Program-made: the position numbers and the translations under genes
Notes under the pieces: model-generated
What the model saw: only the letters and a program-made list of their open reading frames with translations
Database searches by the model: none
What the model was told of the DNA's origin: nothing
Shown: one piece after another, positions 1 through 5,494 of the stretch
How the letters are laid out: every line of letters starts with the position of its first letter
How positions within the stretch are numbered: position 1 is the stretch's first letter
Assembly (NCBI GenBank): GCA_030040455.1
Contig: JASHTR010000369.1
Location: 1-6,042, forward strand
DNA length: 6,042 bases
Source of the DNA: Terriglobia bacterium
GTDB taxonomy: Bacteria; Acidobacteriota; Terriglobia; UBA7540
Direction of reading: 5' to 3'

Positions 1-918
1 TACGCGATTCCCAACGCGCCCAGGCGCACGGGGAAGAATTCGGTGGGCGTCCCAACATGGGGACCTTCGGGCGCTGCCATCTGGTGCTCGCCGACAGCGG
101 ACATTCGCCACCATGCAATTTACGTCGGTACAGGCAATAATTACTCCAATCCGTCTGGAAGTCATTCGGATGCCGTTATCGCGTTTGATATGAGCACGGG
201 CCGGATGCTGTGGTCTCGCCAAGTCACCCCCAACGACCGATGGACGATTGCCTGCCTCAAGTCGCAGGGATTGGGTAGGACAAACTGCCCTCCTAATCCG
301 GGGGACGACTATGATTTTGGCACCTCGCCGATCCTGGCATCGCTCCCAAATGGGAAAAGCCTGATTCTTGCGGGTCAAAAATCAGGAATGGTTTATGCCC
401 TGGACCCCGATCAAAAAGGAAAAATCGTCTGGCAGATCCGCGTTGCCGATGGAGGAGCCGAGGGAGGCATCGAGTGGGGTGGGGCTGCAGGAGAAGGACG
501 AGCCTATTTTCCGGTCTCGGATTGGAGGCAGTCTATCCCGGATGCCGGTGGGGGCCTGACGGCTCTCGCCATCGGCACTGGCGCGGTGATTTGGCATGAT
601 GGTGCCATCCCGCCCGACTGCGAGAAAATACCGGGATGCAGCTCCGCTCAGGTTGGGCCCGCCACGCTGATTCCGGGCGTAATCTTTTCGGGATCGCTTG
701 ACGGCCATCTACGTGCTTACGACACGCGCAATGGACGTATCATCTGGGATTTCGATACGGCACGAACCTACAATACCGTCGATGGCATTGGAGCACGAGG
801 TGGCTCGCTGAATAAAAACGGACCCGTGGTGGCTGGCGGAATGCTTTACGTTGAAAGCGGCAACTTCGTCGGAATGCCGGGGAATGCGCTCCTGGCCTTC
901 TCGATCGACGGGCAATAG
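1..918 (+). CDS. PQQ-dependent beta-propeller dehydrogenase, polyvinyl-alcohol-dehydrogenase-like (5' partial)
   Basis: The frame is open from base 1, so the gene begins left of the window; the first in-frame GTG (43) is internal. The visible 305 residues end at TAG 916-918. PQQ-propeller blade motifs of the form A-x-D-x-x-T/N-G-x-x-x-W recur: AFDMSTGRMLW (about residues 61-71), YALDPDQKGKIVW (132-144), ALAIGTGAVIW (188-198) and AYDTRNGRIIWDFDT (239-253). Family-typical stretches are GPSGAAIW, YVGTGNNYS, DYDFGTSPIL, AGQKSGMVYALDPD, FSGSLDGHLRAYD and the C-terminal GMPGNALLAFSIDG. This pattern is closest to polyvinyl-alcohol dehydrogenases and their acidobacterial relatives, which are periplasmic quinoproteins that oxidise secondary alcohols and pass electrons to cytochrome c. 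In PVA dehydrogenases a haem c domain can precede the propeller; that part would lie outside the window. Cysteine pairs CLKSQGLGRTNC and CEKIPGC may form disulfides. The family call is firm; the substrate is unknown and PVA itself need not be it. Confidence 0.9.
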   Translation, partial: YAIPNAPRRTGKNSVGVPTWGPSGAAIWCSPTADIRHHAIYVGTGNNYSNPSGSHSDAVIAFDMSTGRMLWSRQVTPNDRWTIACLKSQGLGRTNCPPNPGDDYDFGTSPILASLPNGKSLILAGQKSGMVYALDPDQKGKIVWQIRVADGGAEGGIEWGGAAGEGRAYFPVSDWRQSIPDAGGGLTALAIGTGAVIWHDGAIPPDCEKIPGCSSAQVGPATLIPGVIFSGSLDGHLRAYDTRNGRIIWDFDTARTYNTVDGIGARGGSLNKNGPVVAGGMLYVESGNFVGMPGNALLAFSIDGQ

Positions 919-968
919 ATGAGGGCGACCATCGCAATTTATGCAAGCCGTGTAGAGCGGGATGTGCC

Positions 969-997
969 TTGACAATATGTACTCTCTTTGTCATAGT
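969..997 (+). promoter_or_regulatory. Candidate sigma70-type promoter of the IclR regulator gene
   Basis: A perfect -35 hexamer TTGACA (969-974) is followed after exactly 17 bases by CATAGT (992-997), which matches 4 of 6 positions of TATAAT. It lies after the stop of the upstream dehydrogenase gene and predicts a start near 1004, giving a leader of about 35 bases to the ATG at 1039. This suggests the regulator is transcribed separately from the dehydrogenase. Motif-based only. Confidence 0.6.
970..993. repeat. Inverted repeat TGACAA-N12-TTGTCA over the iclR promoter (candidate operator)
   Basis: Perfect 6-bp arms lie at 970-975 and 988-993, separated by 12 bases. The left arm covers most of the -35 box and the right arm reaches into the -10 box, so a dimer bound here would block polymerase. 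IclR-family proteins bind as dimers or tetramers to partly palindromic sites and often repress their own gene, so autoregulation is plausible. Six-base arms can arise by chance and no second copy was found beside the receptor gene. Confidence 0.35.
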
Positions 998-1026
998 TAT
1001 CCCACTCCCGCAACATTTCGGACGAG

Positions 1027-1031
1027 AGGAG
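1027..1031 (+). promoter_or_regulatory. Ribosome binding site that fixes the IclR start
   Basis: AGGAG lies 7 bases before the ATG at 1039 but only 1 base before the in-frame TTG at 1033. Normal spacing therefore selects the ATG, giving 260 residues instead of 262. Confidence 0.8.
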
Positions 1032-1038
1032 CTTGGCA

Positions 1039-1821
1039 ATGGGCAACCTCGTAGCTGAGGGAAGCCGGTGTCACGATTCATCAGTCCCTTCAGTAGATCG
1101 CGCGTTGAACCTCCTCGAGCTTCTGTCTTCAACGAATGGCGGCTTGAATCTCTCCATGATCAGCCGTAGGCTCAACATTCCTAAAAGCAGCGCCTACTAC
1201 TTGGTCACGACTCTTGCGAAGCACAACTTTGTGCGACGCAGCCCCGACCGGCGCTTCTATCTGCTAGGGACGCATGCTCCTTCCTCCGCGAAGGTCAGCC
1301 GCGCCGAGTCTGATCTCAAGAAGCTTTGTTCACCCTATATTCAATCGCTCTCCAAAAAGCTAGTCATGACGGCCCAGGTGGGCGTTCGCGAAGGCGCGGA
1401 AGCGCGCATCATCGACCGGTCAGAGTTGCCCGGGCTGAGGCTGGACTCATGGGTCGGCCGTCATTTCGATCTGCACTGCACCGCAATCGGGAAAGCGCTC
1501 ATCAGTTATCTTCCTGAGGCGGAAGTAGAGAATTTATTCAAAACCCGGGGCCTTCCAAAGCATAACGTGCACACGGTCTGTTCGTTAGAGGTCTTAAGAG
1601 CTCATTTGGCCGAAACCCGAAGGCGAGGCTTTGCAACCGATGACGAAGAGCACGAGCTGGGAGTGCGTTGCGTGGCTTCTCCGATTTTCAATCATCTGTC
1701 GGGCGTGGTTGCGGCCCTCTGCGTCTTTTCACCCGTCACCCGAATCTCGTGCTCTCAAATGCCGAACGTTGGCTTTGAAGTCATGAAGGCTGCAAACGAG
1801 ATCTCCAGGAGCCTTCCCTAA
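1039..1821 (+). CDS. IclR-family transcriptional regulator
   Basis: The protein has 260 residues, the usual size for the family. The N-terminal winged helix-turn-helix spans about residues 17-76: SVDRALNLLELLS opens it, LNLSMISRRLNIPKSSAYYLVTTLAKHNFVRR is the helix-turn-helix with recognition helix, and DRRFYLLG is the wing. A linker helix (about 86-110) leads into the GAF-like effector domain. There HCTAIGKALISYLP (147-159), RRRGFATDDEEHELGVRCVASPIFN (194-218) and SGVVAALCVFSPVTRI (221-236) match the conserved IclR signature and ligand-pocket segments. Family members act in the cytoplasm and typically sense catabolic intermediates such as aromatic acids, sugar acids or glyoxylate. Here the gene has its own likely promoter, overlapped by an inverted repeat, and sits 213 bases upstream of a TonB-dependent receptor on the same strand. 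Control of that receptor is a reasonable inference, not shown. Ligand unknown. Confidence 0.95.
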   Translation: MGNLVAEGSRCHDSSVPSVDRALNLLELLSSTNGGLNLSMISRRLNIPKSSAYYLVTTLAKHNFVRRSPDRRFYLLGTHAPSSAKVSRAESDLKKLCSPYIQSLSKKLVMTAQVGVREGAEARIIDRSELPGLRLDSWVGRHFDLHCTAIGKALISYLPEAEVENLFKTRGLPKHNVHTVCSLEVLRAHLAETRRRGFATDDEEHELGVRCVASPIFNHLSGVVAALCVFSPVTRISCSQMPNVGFEVMKAANEISRSLP

Positions 1822-1856
1822 GCGCAGGGACCGTTTGACGAGAAGCCTCGGGGCCG

Positions 1857-1906
1857 AACTCCAACATCCTCTTTCTCTCTTCTCCAATCGCTTTCCATCT
1901 CCTCGC
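1857..1906 (+). terminator. C-rich, G-poor pyrimidine tract; possible Rho-dependent termination region
   Basis: Beginning 35 bases after the iclR stop, this 50-base stretch has about 22 C and only 2 G, including an unbroken 19-base pyrimidine run at 1867-1885. A high C:G ratio in unstructured RNA just after a stop codon is the hallmark of Rho loading (rut) sites. No intrinsic terminator with an adjoining U-tract follows iclR, so Rho-dependent termination would explain how the gene ends. Based on composition alone. Confidence 0.35.
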
Positions 1907-1931
1907 ACGAAAATTGCGTTCACGTAATTGA

Positions 1932-1965
1932 ATTGGCTTGCTTGTTAAAGAAGACGCAAGCCAAT
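1932..1965. repeat. Perfect 10-bp inverted repeat upstream of the TonB-dependent receptor gene
   Basis: ATTGGCTTGC (1932-1941) and GCAAGCCAAT (1956-1965) are exact reverse complements separated by 14 bases. The right arm ends at the first base of a candidate -10 box (1965-1970) and the centre holds the matching -35 box, which suits an operator for a dimeric regulator. The arms could also form an RNA hairpin, but the T-run at 1976-1981 starts 10 bases beyond the stem, too far for a normal intrinsic terminator. The nearby IclR protein is the obvious candidate binder; this is inference. Confidence 0.6.
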
Positions 1966-1970
1966 ATAGC
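1942..1970 (+). promoter_or_regulatory. Candidate promoter of the receptor-cupin genes
   Basis: TTGTTA (1942-1947, 4 of 6 to TTGACA), a 17-base spacer and TATAGC (1965-1970, 4 of 6 to TATAAT) give a moderate sigma70-like promoter. A start near 1977 would leave a leader of roughly 58 bases. Weak hexamers combined with an overlapping inverted repeat suit a regulated promoter. Other placements in this AT-rich stretch are possible. Confidence 0.4.
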
Positions 1971-1995
1971 CGTTGTTTTTTCTGAGTCATAGCGT

Positions 1996-2016
1996 CGCCC
2001 CAAAATCTGCGGGGCG
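1996..2016 (+). promoter_or_regulatory. GC hairpin in the receptor leader, just before the ribosome binding site
   Basis: CGCCCC (1996-2001) pairs with GGGGCG (2011-2016) around a 9-base loop, and the stem ends 6 bases before the AAGGAG element. There is no U-run, so it is not a terminator. It could stabilise the mRNA 5' end or modulate ribosome access, or be incidental. Confidence 0.35.
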
Positions 2017-2022
2017 CAAATG

Positions 2023-2028
2023 AAGGAG
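2023..2028 (+). promoter_or_regulatory. Ribosome binding site of the TonB-dependent receptor
   Basis: AAGGAG lies 6 bases before the ATG at 2035. The signal peptide begins directly at this start, which confirms it. Confidence 0.85.
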
Positions 2029-2034
2029 TGAAGC

Positions 2035-5000
2035 ATGAGTTGCTTTCGATTGACGGCGTTCACGTTCTCAGTTTGCCTGGCGATCATCCTGATGACGGGC
2101 GCCCCGAAGTTGCTGGCACAGATGACCACCGGCACCATCCTGGGCACGGTATCGGATTCTTCAGGCGCGGCAATTCCAGCAGTCAGGGTTACCATTACCA
2201 ACACCGGCACAGGAATCGCCACCCGCACCGTAACGAACGGCTCGGGTAGCTATGCGGTTCCCGACCTGATTCCAGGCGCCTACGAAGTGTCGGCGGAAAA
2301 GCAAGGGTTCCAGACGATCACAAGGTCCGGCATCACACTTCTTGTCGATCAAAAGGCCCGTGTCGATCTAACCCTGCCCGTCGGCTCAACGACGCAGACG
2401 ATTACGGTGAGCAGCCAGGCTTCCCTGGTCCAGACAGCGAGCTCGGAACAAGGTCAGGTGATCGATTCTCACACCATTGTAAACATGCCGCTGGTTTCGA
2501 GAGATTTTGCTCAACTCGTTGACCTCGAACCGGGCGCGGTGCCGAATTATCAACCGACGGCGGTTGAGGGAGGCGCAGTTTCCGTCAACAACATTGAGGG
2601 GTTTTCGGCCAGCAATGTAAACGGAATGGACAACCAGGCGCAAGCCTGGGAGGTGGATGGCGTTATCGACAACGAGCCTAAATTCGGGAACCTTGCAGTG
2701 GTTCCAGACCCCGACGCGATCCAGGAGTTTAAGGCGACGAATGATAGTTACTCGGCTGAATACGGAAGAATGGGCGGGGCAAACGTTCAGGTGGAGCTTA
2801 AATCGGGCACGAACCAGCTCCACGGCGACTTGTGGGAATTTTTGCGCAATTCAGCGTTCGATGCCAATGACTTCTTCAGCAACCGCTCCGGCGTCGCCAT
2901 TCTCCCTTATCGCCAGAACCAGTTTGGCGGCACGCTGGGTGGACCCATCCGGAAGGATCGTACCTTCTTTTTCGCAGACTATGAGGGCTTTCGGAGCACG
3001 GAAGGGTTCACCGGGCTACAAACCATACCCACGCTGGCTCAGCGGACAGGGGACTTTTCTGCGACCGGGAATCCTGCCATTTATGATCCGCTTATTTCCG
3101 TGACGGCCCCCCCGACGCCATTTCCGGGGAATGTCATTCCTTCGACCCTCATCACCCCGCCCGCGGCAAAACTTATGGCTTTGTTTCCGGCTCCGAACGT
3201 GGTTGCGCCTGTGGGCCAGACAAACTATCTCGGGAGCGCCACCCAGACGCGCGGCGTAAATCAGTTTGATGCCCGTGTGGACCATCGCCTTACTGGCAAA
3301 GATCAGTTTTTCACAAGTTATAGCTACTTCCGTGGTACTTTTACCAATTCTCCTTTTCTGGGCACCGTCCTCGAAGGGCAAGGACCGTCGGGACAGTTCG
3401 TTGGGCTGTCGAATACGCTGGATCAGGTCCTCTCCATCGATGAGACGCACACATTTAGTCCAACCACGATCAATGAAGTACGCTTTGGCTGGCTTTACAA
3501 CCATGTCCATTTTTATAGCTGGGACCAAAATCTTCAGACCGCAAATCAATTGGGTATTCCAGGCGTCAACATTTGCGAGCCCCTCTGCGGCGGGATACCT
3601 ACTTTTACGGTCACGGGCTTGGGAAACAGCACTTCAGGAGGATATAACGGCTTTGGACACCAGAATTACGATCCGACACACCGCTACGGCAACATATTTC
3701 AATGGGTAGACAATGTCACAAACATTCGGGGCAAACACATCCTTAAATTTGGCGGGGACATCCGCCAGATCAGAGATGACATGTCCCAGACCAACAACGG
3801 GGTAGGAGCTTTTACGTTCAACCAAAATAATACCAGCGACCTGGGAGCCGCCGGCACGGGCTCAGGGCTCGCAGCCCTCCTTCTTGGTTATCCCACCTCG
3901 GTAAGCCGACAACTCCTGAACGTCTTTCCCGACGCTCGCCAATATCAATATTTTGCCTACGCTCAGGACGACTACCGGGCCACTGAAAGACTGACGCTGA
4001 ATCTGGGTCTTCGGTACGACTTGTTTTCAGCTTTCACTGACGCTCACAACCACGAGGTGAATTTCAACTACGCCACGGGCAACATCCAGTTGGGCTGCAT
4101 TGCGATCAGTTGCTCGGGCGGAACCCTTGCAGATCCCGATGACCTGGGGCCGCGCGTTGGATTTGCCTACCGGCTTGATCGAAGCGGCAAGACCGTCCTG
4201 CGGGGAGGCTTCGGCATTTCTTATTGGCAGGACGGGGGCGGCGGCGGCGGCGAGGGCAATGATTATATGGAACAGCGTTATCCCTATGCTGTCCCTCAGA
4301 CGCTAAACGTAGCCAACATATTCGAGGTTAACCCGGCAACTGATCCCAGCCTCGTGACCGGAATTCCTGCCCCTCCGCCACCTCAAAACAGACCTGGAGC
4401 TCCGGCAGGGAACATCTGGCTGCCCGCGGGCGCTAATATCAGCGCGACAGAGAACGCGGACAACGAACAGATCACGCAGACCACCTCGTGGGATTTAGAC
4501 CTGCAACGAGCCGTCACCCCGAACTTAATGGTCGATGCTTCGTACGTGGGGAACGTCGGATCCTATATCGAAGGTGGCTTCTCTGCCAACTACCCTGAGC
4601 CAGGGGTAGACCTCACTAACCCCATAACAGGGCAGGCTAACAGCATCCAGGAGCGAAGACCTTTGTACAGCATCGATCCGGGCCTCACAAGCGTTGGTGG
4701 GGCAATGTGGGATGCACGATCGGATTATAATGCCTTCCAGCTTAAGATCGATAAGCGCACGTCAAAAGGCTTATCGTTCCTGGTTTCCTACACGAATTCA
4801 AAGGATCTTTGCGGAGGGTGCTCTTACAACAATCCTGACTATCGCATGGCCCAATATAGCTCGACGTGGTTTGACGTTCCCCAGCGGCTGGTCTTCAGCT
4901 ATGTATACCAATTACCTTTCGGTCGCGGCAGGCCGGTCGGGGCCGGCTGGAGCCGTTGGACAGACGCCGCGCTGGGCGGTTGGCAGATGTCCGGCATCAG

Positions 5001-5418
5001 CTCGTACGAGAGTGGCTACCCATTTACTCCTTCCGTCACCAGCACGCTTGACAATGGGAATGGTAATGCTCCGGACAGGGTTTGCAACGGGTCCGTCGCG
5101 AATCCCACCATCGCCGCATGGTACAACTGGCGCTGCTTTGTTTCCGCTCCGCATGATGTTTTTGGAAACAGCGGGTATTACATTCTCCGAGGACCGGGTT
5201 TTGTTGACTGGGATTTCGGGATGATGAAGAATTTCAATTTTACTGAATCGAAGCAACTCCAATTCCGCGCCGAGTTTTTCAACATCTTTAACGGAGTCAA
5301 CTTCGGTCCGCCCATCTCCGCCCAATGTGGGGGGCTTTGCGGTGAAGGAACCATCACCAGTGAGGCGGTAGGTTATAACCCGCGATTGATCCAGTTCGCA
5401 CTGAAGTTTTATTTCTAA
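2035..5418 (+). CDS. Oar-type TonB-dependent outer-membrane receptor with carboxypeptidase-regulatory-like domain
   Basis: The protein has 1,127 residues, typical of the long acidobacterial Oar-like receptors. A Sec signal peptide covers residues 1-28 (hydrophobic core about 8-20, likely cut LLA|Q). Next comes an Ig-like carboxypeptidase-regulatory domain, about 32-115 (TGTILGTVSDSSGAAIPAVRVTITN ... SYAVPDLIPGAYEV). QTITVSSQ (121-128) resembles a TonB box. The plug follows (about 140-262), including NMPLVSRDF and DAIQEFKATNDSYSAEYGRMGG. The remainder forms the barrel, with family motifs FGGTLGGPIRKDRTFFFADYEGFR (297-320), YAQDDYRATERLTLNLGLRYD (642-662) and RAEFFNIFNGVNFGPP (1078-1093). The last residue is Phe in an alternating strand, the usual signal for the BAM insertion machinery. 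Family role: TonB/ExbBD-driven uptake of large or scarce compounds, often glycans or their products. The mature protein's ten cysteines all form close pairs, and a six-glycine run (734-739) and a proline-rich stretch (778-790) mark a probable surface loop. The cupin gene follows after 76 bases on the same strand, so co-transcription is likely. Substrate unknown. Confidence 0.95.
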   Translation: MSCFRLTAFTFSVCLAIILMTGAPKLLAQMTTGTILGTVSDSSGAAIPAVRVTITNTGTGIATRTVTNGSGSYAVPDLIPGAYEVSAEKQGFQTITRSGITLLVDQKARVDLTLPVGSTTQTITVSSQASLVQTASSEQGQVIDSHTIVNMPLVSRDFAQLVDLEPGAVPNYQPTAVEGGAVSVNNIEGFSASNVNGMDNQAQAWEVDGVIDNEPKFGNLAVVPDPDAIQEFKATNDSYSAEYGRMGGANVQVELKSGTNQLHGDLWEFLRNSAFDANDFFSNRSGVAILPYRQNQFGGTLGGPIRKDRTFFFADYEGFRSTEGFTGLQTIPTLAQRTGDFSATGNPAIYDPLISVTAPPTPFPGNVIPSTLITPPAAKLMALFPAPNVVAPVGQTNYLGSATQTRGVNQFDARVDHRLTGKDQFFTSYSYFRGTFTNSPFLGTVLEGQGPSGQFVGLSNTLDQVLSIDETHTFSPTTINEVRFGWLYNHVHFYSWDQNLQTANQLGIPGVNICEPLCGGIPTFTVTGLGNSTSGGYNGFGHQNYDPTHRYGNIFQWVDNVTNIRGKHILKFGGDIRQIRDDMSQTNNGVGAFTFNQNNTSDLGAAGTGSGLAALLLGYPTSVSRQLLNVFPDARQYQYFAYAQDDYRATERLTLNLGLRYDLFSAFTDAHNHEVNFNYATGNIQLGCIAISCSGGTLADPDDLGPRVGFAYRLDRSGKTVLRGGFGISYWQDGGGGGGEGNDYMEQRYPYAVPQTLNVANIFEVNPATDPSLVTGIPAPPPPQNRPGAPAGNIWLPAGANISATENADNEQITQTTSWDLDLQRAVTPNLMVDASYVGNVGSYIEGGFSANYPEPGVDLTNPITGQANSIQERRPLYSIDPGLTSVGGAMWDARSDYNAFQLKIDKRTSKGLSFLVSYTNSKDLCGGCSYNNPDYRMAQYSSTWFDVPQRLVFSYVYQLPFGRGRPVGAGWSRWTDAALGGWQMSGISSYESGYPFTPSVTSTLDNGNGNAPDRVCNGSVANPTIAAWYNWRCFVSAPHDVFGNSGYYILRGPGFVDWDFGMMKNFNFTESKQLQFRAEFFNIFNGVNFGPPISAQCGGLCGEGTITSEAVGYNPRLIQFALKFYF
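4237..4251 (+). repeat. (GGC)5 trinucleotide repeat within the receptor gene
   Basis: Five in-register GGC codons follow a GGG codon and encode six consecutive glycines (residues 734-739), then Glu-Gly. Gain or loss of units by slippage would keep the frame and only change loop length. It lies in the barrel region after the RGGFGISYWQD segment. Confidence 0.85.
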
Positions 5419-5494
5419 CTTAGAGGAGCAGTCGAAGTGCTGTCCCGCATTTTTTGCGAAGAATTCTGATCAGCAACCACGGAGGCAAAAACGA
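5419..5494 (+). other. Short gap between receptor and cupin genes, no terminator seen
   Basis: This 76-base gap has no convincing terminator or promoter. It holds a 4-bp stem with an all-T loop (5446-5458) and two overlapping 8-base palindromes, AGAATTCT (5460-5467) and CTGATCAG (5466-5473). Absence of a terminator supports read-through from the receptor into the cupin gene. Confidence 0.5.
5481..5485 (+). promoter_or_regulatory. Ribosome binding site of the cupin gene
   Basis: GGAGG lies 9 bases before the ATG at 5495, and the Tat signal begins at that codon, so the start is well supported. Confidence 0.8.

Noticed and set aside
43..45. GTG at 43 as the start of the dehydrogenase
   Set aside because: The reading frame is open from base 1, no ribosome binding site precedes it, and the protein starts mid-propeller, so the gene begins outside the window.
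1033..1035. TTG at 1033 as the IclR start
   Set aside because: It is only 1 base from AGGAG; the ATG at 1039 has a normal 7-base spacing.
382..1132. Minus-strand open frames opposite the dehydrogenase and the iclR start (382-708, 709-975, 740-1132)
   Set aside because: They lie antisense to clear coding sequence or overlap each other, are rich in Arg/Ser/Pro as expected for shadow frames, and show no recognisable domain.
1932..1981. Intrinsic terminator made from the 10-bp inverted repeat plus T-run
   Set aside because: The T-run begins 10 bases after the stem and the loop is 14 bases, which does not fit a standard intrinsic terminator; an operator fits better.
2020..2031. Three-codon leader frame ATG-AAG-GAG-TGA just before the receptor start
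   Set aside because: It consists of the receptor's own ribosome binding site and has no good binding site of its own; likely coincidental.
2386..3549. Minus-strand frames of 145 and 177 codons (2386-2823, 3016-3549) and + strand overlapping frames inside the receptor gene
   Set aside because: All fall within a continuous receptor reading frame with family motifs throughout; no recognisable protein features.
5446..5458. Terminator in the receptor-cupin gap
   Set aside because: The stem CGCA/TGCG is only 4 bp and the T-run is the loop, not downstream of the stem.
5460..5473. Overlapping palindromes AGAATTCT and CTGATCAG
   Set aside because: Eight-base palindromes are common by chance and no promoter is evident here to give them an operator role.
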